From contig NZ_OZ156465.1 of the NCBI RefSeq assembly GCF_964212655.1, forward strand, positions 1,240,001-1,304,000: 64,000 bases of DNA, in the 5' to 3' direction. A program made the position numbers and the translations under genes. The notes below the pieces were generated by a model that was not told the DNA's origin, did not search any database, and saw only the letters and a program-made list of their open reading frames with translations. Each line of letters begins with the position of its first letter. The first letter of the stretch is position 1. This document shows, piece by piece, positions 37,096 through 44,727 of the stretch. Source of the stretch: Candidatus Thiodiazotropha sp. LNASS1 (GTDB lineage Bacteria > Pseudomonadota > Gammaproteobacteria > Chromatiales > Chromatiaceae).

Positions 37096-38677
37096 GGAAA
37101 AATCAATCCTGGATGTAACAGCGAGTAGCTGGATCGGTGCGCCAAAACCCGGACAGATCTCAACGGCGCCTACAAACGAGCCCTACCCGATTGATGCTTT
37201 TCCCGAAATTGCGCGAGATGCGGCATCTGAAGTACATGAGTATGTCAAAGCTCCCATCCCAATGGTAGCGTGCTCTGCTCTCACACAAATGGCCTTAGTC
37301 GCGCAGGGCTTATCAGATGTGGCGCGAGATAACAGGTTGACCTCACCTTGTTCACTCTTCTCAGTTGTCACTGCTCAGAGTGGCGAGCGGAAAACCGCTG
37401 TTGATGGTTCCTTTTCTCAAGGTATCCGGCAATGGGAATCAGAGCAAAGAGAGGAGCAATTGCCTCGCTACCGTAGAGGCAAGGCAATGCAGGCGGCCCT
37501 GAATGAACGCAGACAGGCCCGTATCAAGAAAATCGGCGCGTTGGAAGCGAAAGGTGGCCCAGAAATGGAGCTGGAACGAAAAGAACACGAATCGCGGTTG
37601 ATGGATCTGGAAGATCAAGCAACGCAATTGTTTATCGATCCGATACCCCATCTTTACTATGAGGATACCACCACCGAGGGGTTGATTAAGAGCTTAGGGT
37701 CCGGATATCCGACGGCAATGATCAACTCGAGTGAAGGGGGGGTGATCCTGGGTGGTCACTCCATGAAGGATGAAAATGCACTCCAGTTTCTCGCTGTAGC
37801 TAATAAGCTTTGGGATGGGGATACGATTAAGCAGACCAGAAAACAGGCAGGGGCGATAGATGTTATCGGAAGGCGATTCTCACTCTCAATTCAGATCCAG
37901 CCTGATTTTTTTGAAAAGATCACAGAGAAAGGGGGGCGTGGCAGTGGCTTCCTAGCTCGCTCCTTGCTGGCATCCCCTGAATCGCTCATGGGTACACGAT
38001 TCTACACCGTCCCTCCTACGCATATGCCTGGACTTGATCGTTTCAATCTACGCTCACGGGAACTTCTCTCGCTGCCACTACCGGTCAATGACCGATACGA
38101 GCTGAAACCACCCACCATGAAGCTCAGTAAACCCGCTCACAATGCCTGGGTGGATTATTACAACTCAGTAGAAAAGGAGCTGGGGGTTTATGGGGAGTAT
38201 GAACTAGTGAAGGATGTCGGCTCAAAGAGCGCGGAAAACGCTGCACGTATTGCCTGTGTATTCCAGGTATGGGCCGAGGGAGCTGGCGGGAAAATCACAA
38301 TAGACCACATGATGTCAGGTATCGCTGTAGCGGGCTGGCACCTTACTGAGGCAGCACGCATATTCTTTGACGCCAACAAACTACAAGAGATAAGCGATGC
38401 AGAACTGATGAGTCATTGGCTCATCTCCCATGCAGCCACCCTGACACGAAAAGAGGGCACCCCCATCATGGATGAACAAGGTCGAGTATCGCCGGCAGAA
38501 ATTTTGCGATATGGACCCCATCAACTACGAAATCAACAGCGGCGTGACCAGGCGTTCATTGAGCTTATGGCTGATGGAATAAACCACATTCGATACATAA
38601 AAGAGGGCAAGAGAAAACTGGTTCAAGTCAATCCCTGGTTACTGAATAAAGGGATATCGAAAAATAGCAATACGTAA
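37085..38677 (+). CDS. DUF3987 (YfjI-like) replication-associated protein
   Basis: About 530 residues of the DUF3987 family, common beside CHC2 primases in satellites and prophages. Visible parts are YPIDAFPEIARDAASEVHEYV, a region around SVVTAQSGERKTAVDG in the P-loop position of related helicase-like proteins, a charged coiled coil (about 125-180) and AARIACVFQVWAE. It lacks a clean Walker A lysine context (SGERKT), so ATPase activity is not certain. The likely role is replication of the excised island. The ATG at 37085 lies within the primase gene. Confidence 0.82.
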   Translation: MGTEEKSILDVTASSWIGAPKPGQISTAPTNEPYPIDAFPEIARDAASEVHEYVKAPIPMVACSALTQMALVAQGLSDVARDNRLTSPCSLFSVVTAQSGERKTAVDGSFSQGIRQWESEQREEQLPRYRRGKAMQAALNERRQARIKKIGALEAKGGPEMELERKEHESRLMDLEDQATQLFIDPIPHLYYEDTTTEGLIKSLGSGYPTAMINSSEGGVILGGHSMKDENALQFLAVANKLWDGDTIKQTRKQAGAIDVIGRRFSLSIQIQPDFFEKITEKGGRGSGFLARSLLASPESLMGTRFYTVPPTHMPGLDRFNLRSRELLSLPLPVNDRYELKPPTMKLSKPAHNAWVDYYNSVEKELGVYGEYELVKDVGSKSAENAARIACVFQVWAEGAGGKITIDHMMSGIAVAGWHLTEAARIFFDANKLQEISDAELMSHWLISHAATLTRKEGTPIMDEQGRVSPAEILRYGPHQLRNQQRRDQAFIELMADGINHIRYIKEGKRKLVQVNPWLLNKGISKNSNT

Positions 38678-38882
38678 AAAACGGGTTGCTATTTTTAGTT
38701 GGTTGCAGATACCAGATCTATCAACGGGTTACGAAAAGCAGCGGTAAAAAGTAGCAAAATAGCAAAAATAGCAGCTCCCTATTAAAAGTATTTTTAAACT
38801 TATTTTTTTATAGGTAAATGATTAGAAACACAGAAATATTCACCAGTAGGTGTACTGCTATTTTTGCTACTACTGCTATTTC
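38660..38882. repeat. Iteron-like repeats, candidate island replication origin
   Basis: Copies of AAAAATAGCA, or its truncated form AAAATAGCA, occur forward at 38660-38669, 38756-38764 and 38764-38773, and inverted at 38687-38696, 38856-38865 and 38874-38882. The inner pair forms a perfect 15-bp inverted repeat (38760-38774 with 38855-38869) around a very AT-rich stretch. It lies directly behind the primase and DUF3987 genes. Iterons flanking an AT-rich core are typical of origins; autoregulatory binding sites are the alternative. Confidence 0.6.
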
Positions 38883-39064
38883 ATCGAAATCCACAGACAG
38901 GGAGGGGGGGTTAAAAGTCTAGAGTGCTACCGGATCTAGACCGCCTGCTACTAGACGTATTTACAAGCGGGAATTATAGAGGGGGGGTATATCAACTGAT
39001 TGATTTGAACATGAATTTTAGCACTCCATGAACGAAAGACATTTACAACTGATGGGAGTTGGCA
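38883..39064. other. Remaining non-coding part of the central island gap
   Basis: Runs of G (38904-38910 and near 38980) and the inverted pair GTCTAGA/TCTAGAC (38917-38923, 38935-38941) are visible. They could be a promoter-operator region for the capsid-side genes. No coding frame is supported. Confidence 0.4.
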
Positions 39065-39301
39065 ATGAATGAACCACACAACTACTTCGAAGAAGAACTT
39101 GCCGGAAAAATCGAGGAAGCCTGCGAACCACTTTCGAAACAGTACAGTTTCAATGACATTAGTCTTGCTCTGCTATCTGTATCTGTTAAGCGCCTTATTG
39201 AAGCTGGCGGGCCGATTGCAGCAACGGGGCAATTGATAAAAATAATCAATTTTTTACCCAAGCTAACCCCTAAAGATATCAAACCACGTGAAATCAATTA
39301 G
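39065..39301 (+). CDS. Unknown 78-residue island protein
   Basis: The ATG at 39065 has GGAG nine bases upstream. The product begins acidic (NYFEEELAGKIEEACEPL) and becomes helical and hydrophobic in the middle, ending KLTPKDIKPREIN. There is no signal peptide and no domain I recognise. It is the first gene of the segment leading to the capsid gene. A good Shine-Dalgarno and compact layout support it as real. Confidence 0.6.
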   Translation: MNEPHNYFEEELAGKIEEACEPLSKQYSFNDISLALLSVSVKRLIEAGGPIAATGQLIKIINFLPKLTPKDIKPREIN

Positions 39302-39549
39302 TGATTTATTCTATGAATACCTGTAAAATTAAACATATAGAAGACTTCGGACTGATTCTTCTATCGGAGCCAACAACGGACCGTCATATCCCAACAGTTG
39401 GCTGTAGTAGCTCCCCTCCACCGCCCCGTCATAGGCTCGAGTGTACGCTACCGATAAATGTTGAATTTGTTAATTCGGCATCGGTATCACGTGTACTCAA
39501 TTCAATACGTCACCGATGCCTCAATTATGAGGTGACTCATGAAACTTAA
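39301..39549 (+). CDS. Doubtful small frame before the capsid gene
   Basis: The frame begins at GTG 39301 or ATG 39313, without a clear ribosome binding site, and overlaps the capsid start by 11 bp. The product is short, with a proline-rich middle (SSSPPPPRH) and no recognisable domain. The overlap with its neighbours fits an operon, but composition is not persuasive. It may be a leader region instead. Confidence 0.35.
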   Translation: MIYSMNTCKIKHIEDFGLILLSEPTTDRHIPTVGCSSSPPPPRHRLECTLPINVEFVNSASVSRVLNSIRHRCLNYEVTHET

Positions 39550-40810
39550 ATCAGTACAAGATTATCTCGAAGACCGTGGAAAGGTCGTCGATAAAATGCG
39601 TGGCATGCTTGATGCGGCCGCTTTAGAAGGCCGTGATTTAACGCCTGAAGAGATCGAGAAATATGAAGCTCTAGAACGGAAGCAAGAGGCACTTGGCAAA
39701 CAAGCTGAGTTGATGGAAAGTCAGGACACCCTTGAAGACAAGCTATCACAACCATGGAAACCATTACAAAATAACCGATCGCTAAATGGTGGTGCTGCTG
39801 GTCAGGGTAATCAACCAAAAAATATTGTTCCAGCAAGTGAAATATTTTCTGAAGCAACGGACGCACCGCAACCTTCGCCAGGCGTCACACTCGGCGGTAT
39901 TCTGCGAGCGATGGCAGGTGCAGGAACGACACCGGTTATACAAAACGCCCTCAGTATCGGGACAGATACCGCCGGTGGTTATACGGTACCTAAGGCGCTC
40001 TTGGCACAACTCATAGACGCATTACGAGCAAAAAGTGTGTGTAATGCTGCGGGATGTCAAACTGTTGTACTCAACACCAAGGAGACAAACGTAGCCCGGC
40101 TAGATGCCGATCCTATAGCCGCGTGGCGTGCTGAACAAGCGCTCGTCGTGGAGAGCGATCCGACGTTTGGCAACGTACAATTCAATGCGGAAAGCTTGGC
40201 CGTGTTGGTTAAGGTTAGTTTCGAACTCCTACAGGACTCGTTAAATGTCGAACAGGCACTTATGAATGCCTTTGCTCAGAGTCTTGCGCTAACGCTCGAC
40301 CAAGCCGCCCTCAATGGTGCAGGATCAGCGAATGAGCCACTAGGCATTGTTAATACGCCGGGTATCAAAACAGTCGACATGGGAGTAGATGGGGCAGCCT
40401 TATCCAACTATGACCCGATGATCAATTCATTCTACGAATTGGCAAATGCAAACGCAGGAAAGGCTACGGCCGCAGTGATGGCGCCGAGAACGGAAATGGA
40501 ATTTGCAAAATTGGTCGATTCGACCGGTCAGCCTTTACAGCGGCCATCGATGATCAAAGACCTACCCTTCCTATCAACAACTACGATGCCGATTACTGAG
40601 ACGCATGGTACAGCAAATAACGCCAGCTCCATCATAGTCGGTGATTTTAGTCAGTTGTGGATTGGGATCAGGCAACAACTTCGGATAGAGGTTCTACGTG
40701 AGAAGTTCATGGACAACCTTCAGGTAGGCTTTATCGCCCACCTAAGAGCCGATGTTGCGCTTGCCCACCCACAGAGTTTCTGTCATGTGCAGGGGGTGGT
40801 ACCTGCCTAA
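39539..40810 (+). CDS. HK97-family phage major capsid protein
   Basis: A 423-residue phage_capsid protein. The N-terminal coiled-coil delta domain (about 1-70; LTPEEIEKYEALERKQEALG) is followed by a linker and the HK97 fold from about 130: SIGTDTAGGYTVPKALLAQL, then VKVSFELLQDSLNVEQAL, LNGAGSANEPLGI and the C-terminal AHPQSFCHV. In phages it assembles with a scaffold or protease and a portal, none of which is encoded nearby. GAGG precedes the ATG. As the only structural gene of a 9.6 kb island it may remodel or supply capsids for a helper phage's packaging; the N-terminal delta domain suggests a helper protease would be needed. Confidence 0.93.
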   Translation: MKLKSVQDYLEDRGKVVDKMRGMLDAAALEGRDLTPEEIEKYEALERKQEALGKQAELMESQDTLEDKLSQPWKPLQNNRSLNGGAAGQGNQPKNIVPASEIFSEATDAPQPSPGVTLGGILRAMAGAGTTPVIQNALSIGTDTAGGYTVPKALLAQLIDALRAKSVCNAAGCQTVVLNTKETNVARLDADPIAAWRAEQALVVESDPTFGNVQFNAESLAVLVKVSFELLQDSLNVEQALMNAFAQSLALTLDQAALNGAGSANEPLGIVNTPGIKTVDMGVDGAALSNYDPMINSFYELANANAGKATAAVMAPRTEMEFAKLVDSTGQPLQRPSMIKDLPFLSTTTMPITETHGTANNASSIIVGDFSQLWIGIRQQLRIEVLREKFMDNLQVGFIAHLRADVALAHPQSFCHVQGVVPA

Positions 40811-41007
40811 ACTTATATACGGCCCTGGGCATGGCTAAAAAAACTACCCAATTTCTGTAGAGCCTCCTAGAGGGCCAGTATTAGTCGGCGAGTGCCTGGT
40901 TCATAGAAATAACCCCGACAGCCTGCGGTCCGAACCTCCTGAGTAACCTTACGGTTTTACTCTTCGGGCGTGGCAGGCAATATAAAAGATTCTTTACGTC
41001 TATTGGC
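40811..41007. other. Gap between the capsid gene and the convergent HTH gene
   Basis: About 200 bases with no supported gene. Hairpin-prone motifs, such as GAGTAA facing TTTTACTC near 40941-40962, could act as a bidirectional terminator for the two convergent genes. Confidence 0.35.
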
Positions 41008-41265
41008 TTAATCTGACTCAAGCGACGCACCGAGTTCGACCATTTTCTTATACACGCGGTCAAGTTCATCGGATTCGAGGCAGAGTTTTGCGGAAAGGAA
41101 AAAGAGCATGTGAAAGCTCATCTGCCGGGGGCTTTTACCGCCGGTGTATTTTCGCCACTGCTGACCGCCGGCAACATGAATAAACTCCGCCATCTCGGAT
41201 TGAGTGAGACCAAGCTCCTTGCGAATCGCCTGCAGGTCATCGGTGGTTGGGGGAGTGTATTTCAT
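41008..41265 (-). CDS. Small XRE-like HTH regulator of the island
   Basis: The 85-residue protein contains a Cro/C1-type helix-turn-helix (residues about 10-40; LQAIRKELGLTQSEMAEFIH, followed by GGQQWRKYTGGKSP). It is related to small prophage regulators. It is read opposite to the replication and capsid genes, as expected of an island repressor. The upstream 330 bases carry a structured leader for the rightward cargo genes, which it may control. Targets are unknown. Confidence 0.75.
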   Translation of the reverse strand: MKYTPPTTDDLQAIRKELGLTQSEMAEFIHVAGGQQWRKYTGGKSPRQMSFHMLFFLSAKLCLESDELDRVYKKMVELGASLESD

Positions 41266-41595
41266 GGGGGATTCCCTGGCTTAATCTTTGATTTTTTGAC
41301 CGGAGTCTATGTATGTCACCGATCGGGAATTGTGTCAATCAGATACATGGTCAGGATGGAAAATCTTTGAAATTCTGGCTGGGTGCGGTATTCTAAAGCC
41401 ACTACTAAAACACAGCGGATTCCGCACCCGTCAGACCTGCGGTTTTTTTGTGCCTGTATCTCAGGCGCTCCGATTTCCTATGACGGGATGATAGGGCTGA
41501 ATAAAAGACCTCCGGGGAATAAGCCCAGCCGACTGTGTCGGTAGTTGAGTCCCGTCACCCTCATCTGGTGACGCACTAAAACACAGGAGTTCATC
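41266..41595 (+). promoter_or_regulatory. Attenuator-like structured leader upstream of two small genes
   Basis: GGGTGCGG (41381-41388) can pair with CCGCACCC (41422-41429). The first five bases of that second arm can instead pair with TGCGG (41438-41442), which is followed by seven T, making a terminator. The two hairpins exclude each other, as in attenuation. Further GC-rich hairpins follow up to the AGGAG and ATG at 41596. The layout recalls P4 cI/C4-type antisense immunity regions, where short RNAs control termination; that link is by resemblance only. Confidence 0.5.
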
Positions 41596-41901
41596 ATGAA
41601 CGCATTCGATCATAGCGCCGTTCTGGCGCTGGAGAACATCTACCAAAAACTGTACCGGATCCAAGCTGCAACAATCCTTCTAGATGGGATTGTGAACGGC
41701 GATATTGAGGAACTCGATGGTAATCCCTCTCCACCTTCATTCACTGCACTGGCATCTGACGCACTGAGCGGTGCCATTTCTGGCATATTTGATGAATGCG
41801 ATGAGATTCAAGAGTTTCTCGTAGCAACCACTGGGAAGTCATACATAGACCTGAGATCAGAGGCGATCAAGGAATCTGAGGGTACGGAGGTACAGTCATG
41901 A
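41596..41901 (+). CDS. Unknown 101-residue island protein, first of a coupled pair
   Basis: The start has AGGAG six bases upstream and follows a long structured leader. The product is acidic and helical (LALENIYQKLYRIQAATILL, SGAISGIFDECDEIQEFLV) with no membrane segment or recognisable domain. Its stop overlaps the next start by 4 bp. A leader-controlled pair of small acidic proteins could be an anti-repressor, killing or defence function, but no family supports a choice. Confidence 0.65.
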   Translation: MNAFDHSAVLALENIYQKLYRIQAATILLDGIVNGDIEELDGNPSPPSFTALASDALSGAISGIFDECDEIQEFLVATTGKSYIDLRSEAIKESEGTEVQS

Positions 41902-42170
41902 CATGCACTATTAACAACACCGACCCTATGGACCTGCGGGAAACCCTTTTATTTGCCGTCAAAGATATGAGCAGGTTGCTTTCAGTGAGCAAAATTGTGG
42001 ACTGCGAAAATGAAAAGTTACTTCCAGAATTCATCAGCAGTGTTGCAAATGATATCAGCTTACTTGTTGAGGTTATTATAAATATCAAGGACGACACAGG
42101 GGAGGCACAGTCAGTAGACTTAGGATCCAATCTCAATTCAGAACAGTCCGATAAAGCAACTAATAATTGA
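41898..42170 (+). CDS. Unknown 90-residue island protein, second of a coupled pair
   Basis: The ATG overlaps the preceding stop (ATGA), indicating coupled translation. The protein is acidic and helical (LRETLLFAVKDMSRLLSVSK, LPEFISSVANDISLLVEVII) and resembles its neighbour in size and charge, so an old duplication or hetero-oligomer is conceivable. No domain is recognised. Sequence composition shifts to AT-rich from here to the right border. Confidence 0.6.
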   Translation: MTCTINNTDPMDLRETLLFAVKDMSRLLSVSKIVDCENEKLLPEFISSVANDISLLVEVIINIKDDTGEAQSVDLGSNLNSEQSDKATNN

Positions 42171-42257
42171 GTGGCTTTTCATGTCATGCCGATGCGAGCT
42201 TCAATCGCATCGGCGTATAAATGGATAGTCAAACAATAATTAATATTATTTATTATC

Positions 42258-42467
42258 TTAATCAGGCTTATAAGTTGTAGTTATTTCATACGGAATTGTC
42301 GATGTGATGATTAACTCCGATTTATCGACAAACCCTGAAGATTGGTCAAATGCCTTAACACCAATAACCCCTATTGATCGGACGGGTTCTGAGCCAGCAA
42401 ACGTTTCAATTAAATCATCAGACCAACCACAATTTCTTAGGCTAGATTTTAAATCTTTTTCAATCAT
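42258..42467 (-). CDS. Unknown 69-residue protein downstream of the SDH-type protease
   Basis: A small protein with a perfect AGGAGG eight to thirteen bases before its ATG, 9 bp downstream of the protease stop on the same strand. It includes LRNCGWSDDLIETFAGSEPV and a beta-strand-rich end (ELIITSTIPYEITTTYK). No signal peptide and no known domain. The strong ribosome site and tight spacing make it a probable partner of the protease, for example a substrate, adaptor or inhibitor. Confidence 0.65.
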   Translation of the reverse strand: MIEKDLKSSLRNCGWSDDLIETFAGSEPVRSIGVIGVKAFDQSSGFVDKSELIITSTIPYEITTTYKPD

Positions 42468-42476
42468 ATATCCCTC

Positions 42477-43544
42477 CTATGCAATTTGTTTCTGTCTGAT
42501 AATAGAATAATTTTCTGATATAAAAATTTTATGTATTTCTGTAGGTTGAAATGTATAATACATTATGGACCACAATCTACGCAATGCAGGTAATAATCCT
42601 TTTATCGACTCAGGGTGAGTAATCTTTAACTGAATCTCCTTCCATGCAACTTCCCTAGAAATACCATGACTATGCGCTTTCCAATGATCATGTTTGCATA
42701 GTAATTGAGCGATTTCCTGCGACCTATCTTGTTTTTCTTGGTCAGTTACTACTCTACCATCACTATGGTGATCCCAATCTCTAAATTTATGGTTATATAA
42801 ATAGGTACTTGCAAGTTGTATAGCATAATTACTAGCAGAAAAACTATTACCAATTTCTTTCGGATCTAAACTTTGTAATATATGGACATCAGACCAGTCT
42901 GGTTGTTTTTTTGCAGCAAGAGCTTGTGCGCCCCGATCTTGTATAATTTTTATCAAAACTTGTATGGACTGCAATGGTACAAAGTGACCACTTTTCCCAG
43001 GCATTTGAGGATCGATTGGTCCAATAAAAGCTCTTTCATCCATGATGATTTCATTGCCAGACAAAGCCCATATAGTACCAGCACTCATTGCTAGGTGAGG
43101 TAACAAAAACGCAACATCAGAGAATCTTCTTCGTATTGCTTCTACAAATTGTGCAACTTGGGGTCCCATACCACCAGGAGTGACAAGCAAAATATCAACT
43201 GCATCAATACCATCTGGTACACTTTGGACCATTTCAATAAATGGCAAATCATCATCGGTTGTTATTGCTGTTAGCGGTCCTGCAGATGTGCTTACAGTAT
43301 TGCCTGCGTAGATCAGCAAGGGGCGACCTCGAATATTTTGTATATCCACTAGTGCTCTACGAATATCTAAAATTGGATCGAATTTTGCGACTCCTGATGC
43401 AATTAGGCTCTCGTACTCTCTCCCCTCTACTACGGCATCATAAAGGCTACGAACTGCCTGTGTACTGTTAGCTTTATTTTGTACAGGATTTCTTATTGGT
43501 CTTTGTGATTTACCTCGTTTACGACGATTTTTTCCAGAGCTCAT
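42477..43544 (-). CDS. SDH/Clp-fold serine proteinase
   Basis: The 355-residue soluble protein has a ClpP/SppA-type crotonase fold of the SDH_sah group: oxyanion motif LLVTPGGMGPQVAQF, nucleophile serine in HLAMSAGTIWALS (about residue 154) and an acidic catalytic region DERAFIGPIDPQ. A basic N-terminal tail (SSGKNRRKRGKSQRP) and a helical C-terminus flank it. No signal peptide, so it acts in the cytoplasm. It is the cargo gene nearest the tRNA border and markedly AT-rich. Related proteins occur on mobile elements, and a defence or helper-control role is inferred from position only. Confidence 0.85.
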   Translation of the reverse strand: MSSGKNRRKRGKSQRPIRNPVQNKANSTQAVRSLYDAVVEGREYESLIASGVAKFDPILDIRRALVDIQNIRGRPLLIYAGNTVSTSAGPLTAITTDDDLPFIEMVQSVPDGIDAVDILLVTPGGMGPQVAQFVEAIRRRFSDVAFLLPHLAMSAGTIWALSGNEIIMDERAFIGPIDPQMPGKSGHFVPLQSIQVLIKIIQDRGAQALAAKKQPDWSDVHILQSLDPKEIGNSFSASNYAIQLASTYLYNHKFRDWDHHSDGRVVTDQEKQDRSQEIAQLLCKHDHWKAHSHGISREVAWKEIQLKITHPESIKGLLPALRRLWSIMYYTFQPTEIHKIFISENYSIIRQKQIA

Positions 43545-43569
43545 ACATAAACCTCCTTATACTTTCCAT

Positions 43570-43593
43570 TTTTCAGCCCATTTTTCAGCCCAA
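43570..43593 (+). repeat. Right arm-type integrase site repeats
   Basis: Two adjacent copies, TTTTCAGCCCAT (43570-43581) and TTTTCAGCCCAA (43582-43593), match the left-end repeats at 34142-34292. They lie just inside the right attachment repeat and are probably bound by the island integrase. Confidence 0.65.
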
Positions 43594-43607
43594 GACCTTT
43601 TAGATAT

Positions 43608-43631
43608 AAAAAAAGCACTCCAGCCTGACTG

Positions 43632-43640
<9 letters not shown>
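43608..43640 (-). terminator. Terminator behind tRNA-Val at the right island border
   Basis: On the minus strand a stem AAGCACT/AGTGCTT with a 14-nt loop is followed by seven T, directly after the tRNA 3' end. The stem matches the hairpin at 34039-34073 but the loop differs, so the island carries its own terminator for the tRNA. Confidence 0.78.
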
Positions 43641-43725
<85 letters not shown>

Positions 43726-43890
43726 TTGAGACGGCGAATCATACAGGTTGCCCCATATTCATTGCAACCCCACCACCCTAGCGAATGAATTGGAGCCTTT
43801 CAGACCACCAATTGATCCATGCCGGAGCTATCCTTTGACCTGATATGCAACCTGGAAAAGGGCGACCTTAAAGAAGGGTTCGATGGTGGA

Positions 43891-44544
43891 TTAGCGTGAT
43901 CCGCTAAGTGGCAGAAACGAAACAGGAAGCAGTCTGGTTATTTTTACGGCCCCGTATTGATCTTTCTTCACCAGAAGCAGATCCTGGCTGTAGCGCCGTT
44001 CTCCCACCGGTAGTACAAGACGCCCTCCCGGGGCAAGCTGATCGATCAGCGTTTGTGGGATATGCTCAACGGCTGCTGTCACCATGATGGCATCGAAGGG
44101 CGCCATTTCTGACCAACCGTAATAACCGTCGCCCACCTGGAAGCTTATATTTGTGTAACCGGCTTTTTCAAGACGACGGCGGGACTTCTTTGCCAACGCC
44201 GGGATGATCTCGATGCTATAGAGATGATCGACCAATTCCGCCAATACGGCAGTCTGGTAGCCCGATCCGGTACCTACTTCAAGTATCTTGTCGTCTCTAT
44301 TCGGCGCCATCAGATCTGTCATCAGGGCGACGATGAATGGTTGCGAAATAGTTTGACCCTTGCCGATAGGCAGCGGACTGTTGTCGTAAGCATGGGGGCG
44401 AAAGGATTTACTGACGAAACGCTGTCGCGGCACTCGACTCATGGCGGCCAGAACATGATCATTGAGATCGTCCAGGCCCGTCATGCGGCAGGCATAGTTC
44501 GCCTCCGCCTGTATATCACTGAGCATTCCTTGAACATCGCCCAT
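43891..44544 (-). CDS. pcm: Protein-L-isoaspartate O-methyltransferase
   Basis: The 217-residue SAM-dependent methyltransferase of the PCMT family has the family stretch YDNSPLPIGKGQTISQPFIV, SAM motif LEVGTGSGYQTAVLAEL (about 85-101), acidic loop IEIIP, and C-terminal LAPGGRLVLPVG. It repairs isoaspartyl residues in damaged proteins in the cytoplasm. It is not linked to surE or nlpD here; its neighbours are tRNA-Val and uvrB on the same strand, with about 180 bp between. Confidence 0.93.
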   Translation of the reverse strand: MGDVQGMLSDIQAEANYACRMTGLDDLNDHVLAAMSRVPRQRFVSKSFRPHAYDNSPLPIGKGQTISQPFIVALMTDLMAPNRDDKILEVGTGSGYQTAVLAELVDHLYSIEIIPALAKKSRRRLEKAGYTNISFQVGDGYYGWSEMAPFDAIMVTAAVEHIPQTLIDQLAPGGRLVLPVGERRYSQDLLLVKKDQYGAVKITRLLPVSFLPLSGSR

Positions 44545-44727
44545 ATTCAGTACTTATGCCTCAGTGTGTTTGCCTGTTTGAGTCTACTACAGATATGCCA
44601 TTTGGAATGACTTTAATTCTAGAAGAAAGATGAGAGAAATAAAGTATTTATTTTAAATACTTTATATTTCCCTTCTTAATACCGGTAAATATTGCCACCA
44701 GGGTAAATGTTGCTCATTGTCAAGCAT
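44545..44727. other. Short gap between uvrB and pcm
   Basis: AT-rich stretch (many TTTAAATA-like runs near 44640-44665) that could hold the pcm promoter. No gene or clear terminator seen. Confidence 0.35.

Larger units (their letters stand above)
34065..43631. mobile_element. Integrated phage-satellite-like island in tRNA-Val
   Basis: A 9.6 kb element is bounded by 63-bp identical direct repeats containing the 3' half of tRNA-Val(GAC). It has a P4-type tyrosine integrase at one end, AlpA-like and other small DNA-binding proteins, a primase-type zinc-finger protein and a DUF3987 protein. Iteron-like repeats, one HK97 major capsid protein and cargo follow. No portal, terminase, protease, tail or lysis genes are visible. 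The intact tRNA is on the right; the left copy is truncated at the anticodon stem. Base composition of the cargo end is clearly more AT-rich than the flanks. Confidence 0.88.
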
